From positions 1 through 59,516 of the forward strand of contig CAMYKI010000006.1 in assembly GCA_947258985.1 (NCBI GenBank): a stretch of DNA of 59,516 bases, given 5' to 3'. Made by a program: the position numbers and the translations under genes. Origin of the DNA: an uncultured Acidimicrobiaceae bacterium (lineage in GTDB: Bacteria; Actinomycetota; Acidimicrobiia; Spongiisociales; UBA5794). A model generated the notes under the pieces. That model made no database searches and was not told the origin of the DNA. It saw nothing but the letters and a program-made list of their open reading frames with translations. This document shows positions 7,643 through 18,104 of this stretch, piece by piece. Each line of letters starts with the position of its first letter. Positions within the stretch are counted from its first letter, which is position 1.

Positions 7643-8688
7643 GTACCAAAGTCGTAGTGATCACAGGTGGTGGCGGCGTCGGGAAAACAACGCTGTCCGC
7701 AGCGCTCGCCGTCGGGGCGGCTCGCCGCAACCTGCAGACCTGCGTGGTCACGGTCGATCCCGCCAAACGGCTCGCTGATGCTCTTGGTGTCGAGACGCTG
7801 GGCAACCATCCCACAGCAGTCGCCAATCAGCCGGGCCTGTGGGCGGCAATGCTCGACGTTTCGGCTTCATGGGAGGCGATGGTGCATCGGCATGCGGCAC
7901 CTGAGGTTGCCGAGAGGCTGCTCGCAGATCCGTTCTTCAGAACGCTTGCAGACCGTTTTCCTGCTGCTCAGTCCTACGCCGCCGGTGAACAGATGGCGGA
8001 ACACATCGAATCACGACGGTGGGATCTCCTGGTAGTCGACACACCACCCGCCGGAGGCGGGATCGATTTTTATGCCGCTCCCGGCCGCATGCGAGAGTTC
8101 ATCGGCGGCCGTCTCTTGCGCTGGCTCACCGGTGCCAGCATTCCGGGGCGTCGGGCCATCTACAAGGTCACCGCCCGCCCTGCGCTCAAGCTGGCCGACA
8201 CAGTTCTCGGCGGGCCGCTTCTCGAGGAGGTTGCGGACTTTCTCATGGATCTGAGGTCGCTCCACGACGGCATATCCCACCGCGCCGCAGCCATTGAGCT
8301 CCACCTCCGACGGGCCACTCCGATCGTTGTGACCACCGCGTATCCGACCCCGATGCGAGAAGCCCGTCGATTCTTCGAAGACCTCCCGGAAAAAGCTGGC
8401 AAGTCGGATACCGTCGTGTTCAACAAGCAGCTGCCCGCAACCTGGACGGACTCAGCCGCGCTTCGCGGAGCCGAAATCGAGGCTCCGATCCGGACCGCGT
8501 TGCGCGACAACCTCACCCGGTGGGCGGCCGAGGTACGTCGCCAACACGACATCAAACAGCAGTTTGCGGCCCGGCACGAGCTGCATATGATCGAGGTGCC
8601 CTGGGCGGAATCGGCTCCAACCTCTGTCGATGCTCTCGCCGGACTCCTGGCGTCGGCCCCGGAACTGGAAGAGCACCTGCCGGCCTGA
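7639..8688 (+). CDS. ArsA/GET3-type ATPase, second of a coupled pair
   Basis: The 349-residue partner begins in the stop codon of the first ATPase (ATGA). The P-loop is TGGGGVGKT (9-17): the catalytic-loop lysine K16 is present, but the signature lysine of deviant Walker A motifs is a glycine (G11). The DPAKRLADALG stretch after the P-loop and VVDTPPAGGGIDF in the switch region fit the ArsA fold. The natural inference is a heterodimer in which the two subunits play unequal roles in ATP hydrolysis. It converges with dnaE, with a 4-base gap. Confidence 0.8.
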   Translation: MSTKVVVITGGGGVGKTTLSAALAVGAARRNLQTCVVTVDPAKRLADALGVETLGNHPTAVANQPGLWAAMLDVSASWEAMVHRHAAPEVAERLLADPFFRTLADRFPAAQSYAAGEQMAEHIESRRWDLLVVDTPPAGGGIDFYAAPGRMREFIGGRLLRWLTGASIPGRRAIYKVTARPALKLADTVLGGPLLEEVADFLMDLRSLHDGISHRAAAIELHLRRATPIVVTTAYPTPMREARRFFEDLPEKAGKSDTVVFNKQLPATWTDSAALRGAEIEAPIRTALRDNLTRWAAEVRRQHDIKQQFAARHELHMIEVPWAESAPTSVDALAGLLASAPELEEHLPA

Positions 8689-8692
8689 TTGT

Positions 8693-11600
8693 CTACATCA
8701 CCGCCGACGGCCCCAGTAGCTCGCGTAGCTCCGCAAACAAGGCCGACCGGGCTTCGACGCGGTGGTCGTCTCCAAGCCGGACCACTTTCTCCCCGTTCTC
8801 CGAGGTCATGTGCAGATAGACAGGAATGGCGCCGGGGTGGTTGAGCAACGCGGCACGCAGCCGATCGACAACATTCTTGGACAGCCGCGCCGCCGGTACC
8901 CGGAGCCGTACCATCTCGTCGGCGCTCAACTCGGGTTCGCGCAAGCTCTGGGCAATGAACTTGACGTCGTCCCCCCGGTGATCGACCCGGCCGGTGACGA
9001 TCAAGATGGCGTCTTCGCGGACCAGTGGGCCGTACTCCGCTACCACCTTGGGAAAGGCAACGACTTCGGTCGCCCCTTCTAGATCCTCCAGAACGAAGAA
9101 CAGAATGGGATCGCCGTTCTTGGTGAAGCGCCGGGTTATCGAACCGACCACCCCCCCGACGGTGACCTTCTCTTTGTCCTCGCGCTCCCACAGACCGGGG
9201 ACGGTCGACGTGCACATCGTGCGCATTGCCGTTTCCAGCCCGAAGAGGGGGTGATCCGACACATACAGGCCCAACATTTCCTTCTCGAAGACGAGCTGGA
9301 TCTTCTTGTCCCATTCGTGGTCGGGAGGGACCACCTCGATTTCTTCGATAGGATCGTCGCCGCCGCCGAACAGGCTGTACTGGCCCATCTCTTCGGCCCT
9401 CCGGCGGGTAATAGTTGCATCCAGCATGTCGAGATAGGTCTCGAAGAGCCCGCGCCTGCTGTGTCCGAGCGAGTCGAAGGCTCCCGCCTTGATGAGCGAG
9501 TCAATGGTCCGCTTATTGAGAACGGCAAGGTCCACCCTGTTGACGAAGTCGCTGAACGAGACGTACTCGCCCTCGGCTTTGCGCTCTTCGACAATCGAAT
9601 CGACCACGGCCTCGCCGACGTTGCGGACTGCCGACATGCCAAAAGTGATGTCGCCGTCGACTGCGGAGAAGTCGGTCTCGGAGCGGTTGACATCGGGGAC
9701 GAGCACTCGCAATCCCATTTGCCGGCATTCGTGGAGGTAAAGGGCAGTCCGGTCCTTGTCGCGCTTGACCGCGGTGAGGAGGGCGGCCATGTACTCGGCG
9801 GGATAGTGAGCCTTGAGCCATGCCGTCTGATAGGCAACGAGGGCGTAGGCGGCCGAATGCGATTTGTTGAAGCCATAGCCGGCGAAGTGCTCGATGAACC
9901 CGAAGAGCTCCTTGGCGTGCGCCGCTTCGGTGCCATTAGCGACACTGCCCGCGATGAACTTCTCCTCCTCAGCCGCCATCACAGAAGCGATCTTCTTACC
10001 CATTGCCTTTCGCAGCCGGTCTGCTTCCGCCATTGTGAAACCGGCGACTTTCTGGGCCGTCTGCATCACCTGTTCCTGAAAAACCATGATCCCGTAGGTG
10101 TCGGCGAGGATCTCTTCGAGTTCCGGGTGCGGGTAGGTGACGTCCGACTTGCCGTTCTTGCGATCGGCGTACTCCGTGTGCATTCCGGCGCCCAGCGGAC
10201 CCGGTCGATATAACGCGTTGAGCGCGGTGAGGTGTTCGAAACGGTCCGGCTGCAGGTTACGCATGAGCGCCCGCATCGGACCGCCCTCGAATTGAAAGAC
10301 GCCCATGGAGTCCCCAGCCTGGAGCATCTTGTAGACCTCGAGGTCATCGAGCGGGATGTTCTCGATATCGGGCCGGGAGCCGGTGTTGGCCTCGATCAAT
10401 TCGAGAGCGCGCTCGATCGTCGCCAGGTTGCGCAGGCCCAAGAAGTCCATCTTGAGTAGACCGAGCGCCTCGACCCCGTGCATCTCGTACTGGGTGACAA
10501 TCTCCGCACCGTCACCTTTCTGCTGCAACGGCACGACCTCGGTGAGCGGACTCGGCGAGATCACAACTGCGGCGGCATGGATCGAATCCTGGCGGCGAAG
10601 ACCTTCGAGCCCCCTGGCCGTGTCGACGACCTGCCGGATATCCTCATCCTCGTTGTACGCCTGACGCAACCCGTGTGCCCCGACGAACCAGTCGCGGACG
10701 TTCCCGGGGGTCTCCGGGGTTGGGTCTTCGAGACATTGCGCAAGCGTTGCCTCTTTGCCAAGGATGGGAGGCGGCATCAGCTTGGCGACCCGGTCACCGA
10801 GACCGTATGGATGCCCCAAAACACGGGCGGCATCTCGAATCGCTTGGCGGCCCTTTATTGTCGAAAAGGTGATTATCTGGGCAACGTGGTCGGAACCGTA
10901 CCGCTCTGCGCAGTACTGGATCATCTCCCCGCGGTAGCGCTCATCGAAATCCATGTCGATGTCCGGCATCTCACGTCTGCCGGGATTGAGAAAGCGCTCG
11001 AAGATGAGCCCATACTCGAGGGGATCCAGTTTTGTGATCCCGAGGCAATAGGCGACGATCGAGCCGGCCGCGCTTCCCCGGCCGGGCCCGGTCCTGATCC
11101 TGCGTTCATTGGCGTAGCGGATCAGGTCCCACACGATCAGGAAGTAGGCCGAAAATCCCATGTCCTCGATGACCCGCAACTCGTAATCGATCCGTTCCTG
11201 AGCGTGAGCCGGGAGCGGATCTCCGTAACGGCTGCGGGCGCCCGACACCACCAGCTCCTCCAGATAGCTCTTCTCCGTATGACCCGGCGGAACCGGAAAC
11301 TGGGGAAGCAAGATGTTGCCGAACTCGATCTCATGATCGACCCGCTCCGCGATCAGCAGGGTATTGGAGCATGCGCCCGGATACTCGCGGTCCGGGAATA
11401 GCGCGTGCATCTCAGCAGCAGTCTTGATGTAGAACTCGGTTGACTCGAACTTGAATCGGTCAACGTCCGATCGATTGGATCCCGTTTGGATACAGAGCAG
11501 CACATCGTGAGCGTCGGCCTCGTGGGCGTAGGTGTAGTGGCTGTCATTTGCCGCAACCAACGGAGCCTTGACGTCGCGCGAGATCTGGAGCAGATCACCC

Positions 11601-12202
11601 ATAACCTTCTGCTGGCCGGGTATTCCATGGTCCTGGATCTCGATGAAGAAGTTGTCTCGTCCAAATATGTCCTGATACATCCCGGCCGCCGCCACAGCCG
11701 CTTCGTAATCGCGCTCCTGCCCCTTGTTGCCCTCCTCCATGTAGGCGTCGGGTGCAAGAAGTTGCGGGATGTGACCACCCAGACAACCGGAGAGAGCGAC
11801 AATCCCTTCGCTGTGCTCCGACAGCAGCTCAGCGTCCATTCGAGGCTTGTAGTAAAAGCCCTCCAGGTACGCACGCGATGCAAGTTGCATCAGGTTTCTG
11901 TACCCGGTGTCGTTCGTTGCCAGCAGCGTCATGTGATAGCGAATGTCATCCCGGCGCGGCGGCCTATCAAATCGCGACCCGGGTGTCGTGTACGCCTCGA
12001 TCCCGATGATCGGTTTCACCCCGGCCGCCCGTGCCGCCTTCGTGAAATCGATGACTCCGTACAGCACGCCGTGGTCGGTAATGGCAACCGCGGGCTGGTT
12101 GTCGGCCAAAACGGCCCGAACCAGATCTTTGACGCGCGCCGCACCATCGAGCATTGAGAACTCGGTGTGGACGTGTAGATGTGCGAAGCCGTCTCCGGCC
12201 AC
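8693..12202 (-). CDS. dnaE: DNA polymerase III alpha subunit (replicative polymerase)
   Basis: The polymerase is 1169 residues from GTG at 12202, which has GGAGG five bases upstream. An ATG at 12229 would add nine residues but has no ribosome site. The order is PHP domain, palm/fingers, tandem helix-hairpin-helix and OB fold. The polymerase site PDIDMDF supplies D414 and D416. The PHP domain appears complete: H10, H12, D19, H44, E69, H90, C140, D220 and H222. In mycobacterial DnaE1 these residues bind metals and give 3'-5' proofreading, so the same is likely here. The OB domain near the C-terminus contains [16 protein letters not shown]. It is divergent from the PPi-type phosphofructokinase. 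Confidence 0.96.
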   Translation of the reverse strand: MAGDGFAHLHVHTEFSMLDGAARVKDLVRAVLADNQPAVAITDHGVLYGVIDFTKAARAAGVKPIIGIEAYTTPGSRFDRPPRRDDIRYHMTLLATNDTGYRNLMQLASRAYLEGFYYKPRMDAELLSEHSEGIVALSGCLGGHIPQLLAPDAYMEEGNKGQERDYEAAVAAAGMYQDIFGRDNFFIEIQDHGIPGQQKVMGDLLQISRDVKAPLVAANDSHYTYAHEADAHDVLLCIQTGSNRSDVDRFKFESTEFYIKTAAEMHALFPDREYPGACSNTLLIAERVDHEIEFGNILLPQFPVPPGHTEKSYLEELVVSGARSRYGDPLPAHAQERIDYELRVIEDMGFSAYFLIVWDLIRYANERRIRTGPGRGSAAGSIVAYCLGITKLDPLEYGLIFERFLNPGRREMPDIDMDFDERYRGEMIQYCAERYGSDHVAQIITFSTIKGRQAIRDAARVLGHPYGLGDRVAKLMPPPILGKEATLAQCLEDPTPETPGNVRDWFVGAHGLRQAYNEDEDIRQVVDTARGLEGLRRQDSIHAAAVVISPSPLTEVVPLQQKGDGAEIVTQYEMHGVEALGLLKMDFLGLRNLATIERALELIEANTGSRPDIENIPLDDLEVYKMLQAGDSMGVFQFEGGPMRALMRNLQPDRFEHLTALNALYRPGPLGAGMHTEYADRKNGKSDVTYPHPELEEILADTYGIMVFQEQVMQTAQKVAGFTMAEADRLRKAMGKKIASVMAAEEEKFIAGSVANGTEAAHAKELFGFIEHFAGYGFNKSHSAAYALVAYQTAWLKAHYPAEYMAALLTAVKRDKDRTALYLHECRQMGLRVLVPDVNRSETDFSAVDGDITFGMSAVRNVGEAVVDSIVEERKAEGEYVSFSDFVNRVDLAVLNKRTIDSLIKAGAFDSLGHSRRGLFETYLDMLDATITRRRAEEMGQYSLFGGGDDPIEEIEVVPPDHEWDKKIQLVFEKEMLGLYVSDHPLFGLETAMRTMCTSTVPGLWEREDKEKVTVGGVVGSITRRFTKNGDPILFFVLEDLEGATEVVAFPKVVAEYGPLVREDAILIVTGRVDHRGDDVKFIAQSLREPELSADEMVRLRVPAARLSKNVVDRLRAALLNHPGAIPVYLHMTSENGEKVVRLGDDHRVEARSALFAELRELLGPSAVM

Positions 12203-12348
12203 CCGACCTCCGATCAGAACTACACCCATGTAAGCACGACCGGCAACCGCTTGCGACAGCGCGAAAAGCGACTGTGATACGAGGGTGTCCAGGGGCTGGC
12301 TACTATCTCAGAGCCAACCTTGAACTCACGAGCACCCACGGAGGAATC

Positions 12349-13497
12349 ATGCGTATCGGCATTCTCACCGGAGGCGGCGACGTACCCGGTCTCAACCCCT
12401 GCATCAAGGCTGTCGTGAACCGTGTCAGCGAGGCCGGTCACTCGGTGGTTGGCATCCGCCGCGGCTGGGGCGGTCTCTTGAACGCCAATCCGGACGATCC
12501 CGAAACGTGGAACGACCACATGCTGGACCTCACCCCCGCCACGGTCCGGACAGTGGACCGCACCGGTGGCACCTTTCTCCACACCTCGCGAACCAATCCG
12601 GGACGCGTCGCCCCCGACGATGTGCCAGATTTCCTGGCCGATAAGGCGGAAGGCGAAGGACCGTACGACTTTACCGACCACGCGCTGCGTGTCGTTGACA
12701 AGCTCGGCATCGACGTCCTGATACCCATCGGCGGCGACGACACCCTTTCGTACGGCCTTCGTCTCCATCAGGAAGGCGTGCCGGTGATCGGGATCCCGAA
12801 GACCATGGACAATGACGTCCACGGAACCGACTACTGCATCGGCTTTTCGACCGCGGTCACTCGCGGCGTGTCCTTCATCCACAGCCTGCGTACCGCGACG
12901 GGATCACACGAGCGGATCGCCGTTGTTGAACTGTTCGGCCGCTACAGCGGCGAGACCGCCCTGGTCACCGCGTATCTCGGAGGGGTCAAGCGGACCATCA
13001 TCTCCGAGGTGCCGTTCGATATCGACAAGCTTGCCGAGCTCGTCATGGAGGACAAGGCATCCAATCCTTCGAACTACGCGATGCTGACCATCTCCGAAGG
13101 CGCCCGTCTGTTGGGCGGCGATATGGTGCTGTCCGGGTCAGAGGATGCTTTTGGTCATCGCAAGCTGGGCGGAATCGGTGCACTCACAGGAGAGCTTCTC
13201 AAGGAGAGGACGGGTGAGGGCATCATCTTCCAGCAGGTTGCGTACCTCATGCGGTCCGGGAGTCCTGATTCTCTCGATCTCATGGTCGCGTTGAACTATG
13301 CGGTTATGGCTGCCGACCTTGCCATGGAAGGGGCCAGCGGCCGCATGGTGGCGCTGCGCGGCGGCACCTATACGAGCGTCCCGATCAGCGTCACGAGCGA
13401 GGGCGTCAAGCGAGTCGACGTCGACGAACTCTACGACGCCGAGAACTACCGCGCCAAGGTGCGTCACGTCATCGGCAAGCCGATGTTCCTCTACTGA
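12349..13497 (+). CDS. pfp: Phosphofructokinase, predicted pyrophosphate-dependent
   Basis: This 382-residue enzyme of the PfkA superfamily phosphorylates fructose 6-phosphate at C1. The phosphoryl-donor site reads GGDDT (128-132) with aspartate at the position that is glycine in ATP enzymes. The following active-site loop is PKTMDND (150-156) with lysine K151. This Asp/Lys combination is the accepted signature of PPi-dependent enzymes, which work reversibly and save [14 protein letters not shown] is the N-terminal substrate loop. GGAGG stands five bases before the ATG. A -10-like TACTAT at 12301-12306 would give a leader of about 36 bases. It converges with the stress-protein gene. Confidence 0.88.
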   Translation: MRIGILTGGGDVPGLNPCIKAVVNRVSEAGHSVVGIRRGWGGLLNANPDDPETWNDHMLDLTPATVRTVDRTGGTFLHTSRTNPGRVAPDDVPDFLADKAEGEGPYDFTDHALRVVDKLGIDVLIPIGGDDTLSYGLRLHQEGVPVIGIPKTMDNDVHGTDYCIGFSTAVTRGVSFIHSLRTATGSHERIAVVELFGRYSGETALVTAYLGGVKRTIISEVPFDIDKLAELVMEDKASNPSNYAMLTISEGARLLGGDMVLSGSEDAFGHRKLGGIGALTGELLKERTGEGIIFQQVAYLMRSGSPDSLDLMVALNYAVMAADLAMEGASGRMVALRGGTYTSVPISVTSEGVKRVDVDELYDAENYRAKVRHVIGKPMFLY

Positions 13498-13505
13498 TCT
13501 CTCGG

Positions 13506-13955
13506 TCAGGGAACCAGCAGCACCGGACACTCGGCGTCGTGGACCACACGGTTGGCGACTGAGCCAAGCATGATGCGCTCAATCAGTCCGGCGCCGCGGC
13601 GACCGATGACCATCACATCGGCGTCGACCTTCACTGCGTAGTCGAGCAGCATGCGGGCAGGATCGCCGACGTCCTCAACCTGGATGACCTCGATTTCGGT
13701 CAAGTCGAGTTCCGACATCACAGAGTCGAGGATCTCGCGCTGAGCATCGGTCAGCGATTTACTGAGCGCAGAGGGCGTAGGTGGGGATCCGACGATGCCC
13801 CACCAGCCTTCCGGAGGGCGAACGATCGTGACCAGATGAAGCGTCGCTCCGTTGCGCCTAGCGATGTCGGCGCTCACGCATGCGGCGTGTCTCGATTGGT
13901 CCGATCCGTCGATTCCGGCAACCACATTGTGAACGTCCCAAATCGGCGCTTTCAT
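13506..13955 (-). CDS. Universal stress protein (UspA family)
   Basis: A single-domain 149-residue Usp with the nucleotide-binding pattern G-x2-G-x9-G-S (GRRGAGLIERIMLGS) and the opening VVAGIDGSDQS. Proteins with this motif bind ATP and in actinobacteria are often linked to stasis, low oxygen or energy stress. The ATG at 13955 is preferred over the adjoining TTG because AGGAGG is correctly spaced for it. It lies between two phosphofructokinases, convergent to the first and divergent from the second. This suggests, without proof, a link to energy state. Confidence 0.88.
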   Translation of the reverse strand: MKAPIWDVHNVVAGIDGSDQSRHAACVSADIARRNGATLHLVTIVRPPEGWWGIVGSPPTPSALSKSLTDAQREILDSVMSELDLTEIEVIQVEDVGDPARMLLDYAVKVDADVMVIGRRGAGLIERIMLGSVANRVVHDAECPVLLVP

Positions 13956-14063
13956 CAACCCTCCTGTGTGGACACCACCAACTTACCCTGCGCGGGCGGC
14001 GGGGTGAAGAGTCCAACGGCTCTGGAGAACCCGGCTAGCGTCTGATCGACCAGAGGAGTTGAC

Positions 14064-15092
14064 ATGCCAGTAATCGGTGTCCTCACTGCCGGGGGAGACT
14101 GCCCCGGCCTCAACGCGGTGATCCGCGGGGTGACTGTCAGGACCCTTCTCGATGACGATGCTGAGGTAGTCGGCATCAAGAACGGGTGGGAAGGCCTGAT
14201 GGAGGGCGACACCATCCCCCTCGATCGAGACACCGTTCGTGGGATCCTTTTCAGGGGCGGGACCATCCTCGGGACTTCCCGTATGGACCCGTATGTGCAC
14301 GGTGACGGATACGAGAGTTGCGCCCGCACCATCAAGCGGAACGGACTGGAATGCCTGATCGTGATCGGAGGTGACGGGACGCTTCGCTCGGCTCTCAGGC
14401 TCTCCAATGAGGGGCTCCCAGTCATCGGCGTTCCCAAGACGATCGATAACGACATCGCCGGTACCGACGTGACCTTCGGGTTTCACACGGCGGTGCAGGT
14501 GGCCACCAACGCCATCGATCGCCTTGCCAGCACGGCCGAATCACACAACCGGGTGATCGTTGTTGAGGTCATGGGTCGATCAAAAGGCTGGATCGCCACC
14601 TATGCCGGTATCGCCGGCGGGGCGGATTCAATCCTCATTCCCGAGGTCCCGTACGATCTCGATGCGGTCGCCGACGTCATCAAGCGCCGCCACCGACGCG
14701 GCCGGCGCTACTCCATCGTCGTCGTTGCGGAAGGCGTGGAGTTGCCGGCCGGATTCGAGAGACCGGCAGCGCGCAAGGACGCGTTCGGTTTTGATCGTCT
14801 TGGTGGCGTCAGCTACCAGATTGCTGAGATCCTCGAAGACATGACCGGGTTCGAGACGCGGGTATCGGTTCTGGGTCACATCCAGCGCGGGGGGACCCCG
14901 TCGGCATTCGACCGGGTCCTGGCGACCAGGCTCGGGGTGGCCGCCGCAGGGTTCGCCATCGACGGGCAACAGGGAGTCATGACGGCAGTTCGCGGGCCGG
15001 ACATCGTGGCCGTCCCGATGGAGGAGGCATGCGCCGATATTCGTGGTGTGCCTCCGAAGCTCTACGACACCGCGGCGGCATTTTTCGGTTGA
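14064..15092 (+). CDS. pfkA: 6-phosphofructokinase, predicted ATP-dependent
   Basis: This 342-residue phosphofructokinase has GGDGT (102-106) at the donor site, with glycine where the upstream paralogue has aspartate. The loop PKTIDND (124-130) contains lysine K125. Glycine at the first position with lysine at the second is found in the ATP-using actinobacterial branch (group III). The enzyme should therefore catalyse the committed forward step of glycolysis with ATP. GAGGAG precedes the ATG by five bases. The gene ends 8 bases from the convergent WS/DGAT gene. It is about 40 residues shorter than its neighbour, which has insertions near residues 50-110. Confidence 0.9.
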   Translation: MPVIGVLTAGGDCPGLNAVIRGVTVRTLLDDDAEVVGIKNGWEGLMEGDTIPLDRDTVRGILFRGGTILGTSRMDPYVHGDGYESCARTIKRNGLECLIVIGGDGTLRSALRLSNEGLPVIGVPKTIDNDIAGTDVTFGFHTAVQVATNAIDRLASTAESHNRVIVVEVMGRSKGWIATYAGIAGGADSILIPEVPYDLDAVADVIKRRHRRGRRYSIVVVAEGVELPAGFERPAARKDAFGFDRLGGVSYQIAEILEDMTGFETRVSVLGHIQRGGTPSAFDRVLATRLGVAAAGFAIDGQQGVMTAVRGPDIVAVPMEEACADIRGVPPKLYDTAAAFFG

Positions 15093-15100
15093 CACCGGCG

Positions 15101-16573
15101 CTATTTGGTTCCGAGGGGAGGTCGCTTCCTCGCCCCACTCTTTGCGGCCTTTTTGGGCTTGGCGCCCATTGCCGCGGCATGGAGCTCCTTGAAGGCATAG
15201 TCCATCGCTGCCGCAAATTCATCGAGATCGGGGATGATGTCGTAGTCGGCGTTCAGACCCCAGAACACCGTCCCCGCATATGAGAACAGCGCGACCCCAA
15301 CACCGTGTTCCTGCCATAAGGGCACCAGCGCATAGGACTCGAGCATGCGGGAGTTGAGCATGAAAAGTGGGAACTGGGGACCGGGCACGTTGGTAACCGT
15401 CATATTGAAGGGACGGACTCCGGCGGCAAGCCTGCTCGCCATCGATACGAGGGTCGCCGGGGCTCCGGCAGACAACCGGACGAGCGTGGAGGCACCGAGC
15501 GCCTGATTGGTCTCCTTGAGGTGCTTCGTCGCCTCCTGGACCGCGGTGAAGCGTCGCAACGGATCCGGTTCGGAAACCGGCAGCGTCACGAGCCACATCG
15601 CGACCTGATTGCCGAGGGTCCCACGTTGGTCGTGGGCGCGCACGGAAACCGGCGCCATTACGCGGAAGTCGAGATCGCCGACGTCGAACCCCTTGGCCTC
15701 GAGCAGCCAACGTCTCACCCCTCCGGCAACGGTCGCAAGAACCACGTCGTTGACGCTGCCCCCGGCCCGATTTTTGATGTCCTTCACCTCGCTCAACGGT
15801 GTCTGCATGGTGCCAAAACTGCGCGCGGCGCCTACCTTGCCGTTGAGCGGTGTCTTTGACGCCCGGGTGAGCCACCCCGATGCAAGCGAGTACCCGGCTG
15901 CACGGGTGCGCTGGGCGCCCTTTGCTGTCATTTCCCTGGCGTCGTCCCCTAGTTGCCTCACGGACTTCATGGCGTTGAGCATCCGTGCGGTGCGGCGGGC
16001 CGTCTCGCGGACGACCAATTCATTGCCAGAAGGAGCCGGGCGGGGGATGAACGGCTCGGGCTCGTCGACTTCCTCTGAGGGACCGAAACCAAGCAGAACC
16101 GTCATTAGATCCACCCCGGAGATCCCGTCGATCATGCAATGGTGGATCTTTGACACGATCGCAAACCGATCATCCTCCAGACCCTCGACAATGTTGAACT
16201 CCCACAGTGGTTTCGAACGATCGAGCTGGTGGGACATCATGATGCCGATCAACGACTCGAGCTGATCAAATGTCCCGGGTCGGGGCAGGCTGTAGTGGCG
16301 AACGTGATAATCGAGGTCGAACTCCTCATCGTCCACCCAGACGGGGTGCTTCTCCAACGGCACCCACGCCAACCTCTGCCGATATCTCGGGATCAGGTGC
16401 AGCTTCGACTCAACCAATGCGCGTATCCGGGGGGTGTCTATGCCCCCACCGGGAGTGCGCAACGGCGGCGCCTCGAGGATGACGATCCCGGCCACGTGCA
16501 TGTGCGTGGTGCGCGACTCCAGAGCCAGAAAAGAGTTGTCGAGATAGGAAAGGCGCTCGTAATGTGCCGGCAT
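15101..16573 (-). CDS. Wax ester synthase/diacylglycerol acyltransferase (WS/DGAT)
   Basis: The 490-residue protein is typical of the actinobacterial acyl-CoA:alcohol/diacylglycerol acyltransferases that make storage wax esters or triacylglycerol. The catalytic motif is HHCMIDG (144-150). The C-terminal domain carries GGSVNDVVLA and TNVPGPQ, both conserved in the family. The extreme C-terminus is lysine-rich (KPKKAAKSGARKRPP), which could help membrane or lipid-droplet binding. The ATG has a GAGAGGA ribosome site. It follows rluD with a 74-base gap and may be co-transcribed. The preferred acceptor cannot be predicted. Confidence 0.9.
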   Translation of the reverse strand: MPAHYERLSYLDNSFLALESRTTHMHVAGIVILEAPPLRTPGGGIDTPRIRALVESKLHLIPRYRQRLAWVPLEKHPVWVDDEEFDLDYHVRHYSLPRPGTFDQLESLIGIMMSHQLDRSKPLWEFNIVEGLEDDRFAIVSKIHHCMIDGISGVDLMTVLLGFGPSEEVDEPEPFIPRPAPSGNELVVRETARRTARMLNAMKSVRQLGDDAREMTAKGAQRTRAAGYSLASGWLTRASKTPLNGKVGAARSFGTMQTPLSEVKDIKNRAGGSVNDVVLATVAGGVRRWLLEAKGFDVGDLDFRVMAPVSVRAHDQRGTLGNQVAMWLVTLPVSEPDPLRRFTAVQEATKHLKETNQALGASTLVRLSAGAPATLVSMASRLAAGVRPFNMTVTNVPGPQFPLFMLNSRMLESYALVPLWQEHGVGVALFSYAGTVFWGLNADYDIIPDLDEFAAAMDYAFKELHAAAMGAKPKKAAKSGARKRPPLGTK

Positions 16574-16647
16574 CGCATCCTCTCTTGAAGCGAGCGATAC
16601 CCCAGATTACCTAGAGAGGGCGATTCACGCCGACGGCATCGCCGCCC

Positions 16648-17577
16648 TCAGAGGTCAACGGCGCCAGATACGGGCTCACCGAGAGAATCGAGAGAGGCGG
16701 CGAGATCTGTTGATATCTCAGACTCGACAAGCTGATCATCGCCGCCGGGAAGCGGGAACTGAAGCCTCCGTGCGTGTAGCCACACCCGTCCCGGATCGGC
16801 GTCACCCACCACCCGCTTCCCGTAGGTCGAGTCGCCGATAACGCCATTTCCTACGGATGCCATGTGAACCCTGATCTGATGGGTCCTCCCGGTTTCCAGG
16901 GAGACCTCGACAAGGGTGCAGCCTGCCCATTGCGCCAGCCTGCGATAGTGGGTGCGAGCAGGACGACCGTCGCGGACAACTGCCATTCGGGTTGGCCGGC
17001 CCGGGTCGCGCCCAATGGGGGCGTCGATCGTCCCGGTTGCTGCGTCAAGATGACCGTCGACAAGCGTGACGTACGTTCGCCCGATTCGCCGGGCCTTCAG
17101 CTCCGTCTGAAGAAACTGGAGGACCTGCGGATTTCGGGCTACCAGCAGGAGCCCCGAGGTGTCGCGGTCGAGCCGATGCACCAAACCCCACCGATGCTCC
17201 TCCCCCATTTCCAGCAGCTCGGGGTAGCGATCCACGAGTCCATTCGCCAGGGTCCCCGTCCCATGACCGGCTCCTGGATGCACGACCAGCCCGGCGGGTT
17301 TGTCAACGACGATCGCCTCCGGCGACTCGAATACAACGTCGAAATCCAGGATCTCGGGGCCCAGGGCCTCGGGCGGTTCCGGGGTCGGGTACACGATCAC
17401 GTCGCCTGCAACGAGTTTCTGGCTCCTGGCGATGGGAATCTCCCGGCAGGTCACTGAACCGTCCTCAATGAGTTGGCGGACGGTGGCGCGACTCAACCCG
17501 CTGAGAAGCGCCAGGACACGGTCGGCCCGAATACCCGAATACTCGGCAGGGACCTCCACAGTCGAATGGTCACTCAT
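16648..17577 (-). CDS. rluD: 23S rRNA pseudouridine synthase, RluD type
   Basis: At 309 residues this is a standard RluA/RluD-family enzyme. An N-terminal S4 RNA-binding domain (about 10-65) precedes the catalytic domain. The catalytic motif HRLDRDTSG (134-142) contains the nucleophilic D137. ETGRTHQIRVH is the family's second conserved stretch. RluD isomerises uridines in helix 69 of 23S rRNA; the exact target here is inferred from the family. Its start overlaps the end of lspA by 8 bases, so it is probably coupled to it. The lspA-rluD pairing is common in bacteria. Confidence 0.92.
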   Translation of the reverse strand: MSDHSTVEVPAEYSGIRADRVLALLSGLSRATVRQLIEDGSVTCREIPIARSQKLVAGDVIVYPTPEPPEALGPEILDFDVVFESPEAIVVDKPAGLVVHPGAGHGTGTLANGLVDRYPELLEMGEEHRWGLVHRLDRDTSGLLLVARNPQVLQFLQTELKARRIGRTYVTLVDGHLDAATGTIDAPIGRDPGRPTRMAVVRDGRPARTHYRRLAQWAGCTLVEVSLETGRTHQIRVHMASVGNGVIGDSTYGKRVVGDADPGRVWLHARRLQFPLPGGDDQLVESEISTDLAASLDSLGEPVSGAVDL

Positions 17578-18064
17578 GATTCTCCGGGAAGAAGACGGCG
17601 GCGATCAGCAACACGGCAACGCCGACATTGAGAGCGGCGTCGGCAACATTGAACGTTGGGATGAACCACCAGTCGATCCAATCGACGACGGCACCGTCTA
17701 GCACGCCCTCGCCGCGGAACACCCTGTCAGACAGGTTCCCCATGGCGCCTCCGAGGATCAGCCCCAGTGCAATCAAGTCGACCCGACGGTGGGTACGACT
17801 CACCAGGAACACGAGAAATATCACGACACCGATGGCGAGCAATGCAATCAGAGGCCCGAATCCTGTGAAGCTCGAGAATGCCGCTCCGGTGTTCTCGGAG
17901 TAGCGCACCTGCAGCCACTCCCCGATCACCTGCTGGGGCTCCCCCTGAAGGTTGTCGCGGGCCCAATTTTTCGTGATCTGATCCACGACCAGGACGATGA
18001 GACCGGTTATCAGAGCCAGTCGGAAAGCGATGGGCCGCGGCACTACCTCAGCGAGTTTCGCCAT
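17570..18064 (-). CDS. lspA: Signal peptidase II (lipoprotein signal peptidase)
   Basis: The 164-residue protein has four membrane helices. It removes signal peptides from diacylglyceryl-modified prolipoproteins. The two catalytic aspartates are present as D113 in GNLSDR and D142 in FNVADAAL, and the VDQITKNW motif of the first helix is intact. A plausible client lies in the window: the lipobox protein at 56923. The ribosome site is weak. It begins 40 bases after the DksA-like gene and overlaps rluD. Confidence 0.93.
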   Translation of the reverse strand: MAKLAEVVPRPIAFRLALITGLIVLVVDQITKNWARDNLQGEPQQVIGEWLQVRYSENTGAAFSSFTGFGPLIALLAIGVVIFLVFLVSRTHRRVDLIALGLILGGAMGNLSDRVFRGEGVLDGAVVDWIDWWFIPTFNVADAALNVGVAVLLIAAVFFPENHE

Positions 18065-18104
18065 AGTCCAACCCGGCCGGCCCGGAGGGGCCCGGGCTCC
18101 TCAT

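Noticed and set aside
10478-11401. Plus-strand 307-codon frame inside dnaE
   Set aside because: Antisense shadow of a certain gene in GC-rich DNA; no family resemblance.
15609-16265. Plus-strand 218-codon frame opposite the WS/DGAT gene
   Set aside because: Serine/arginine/proline-rich shadow composition and no ribosome site.
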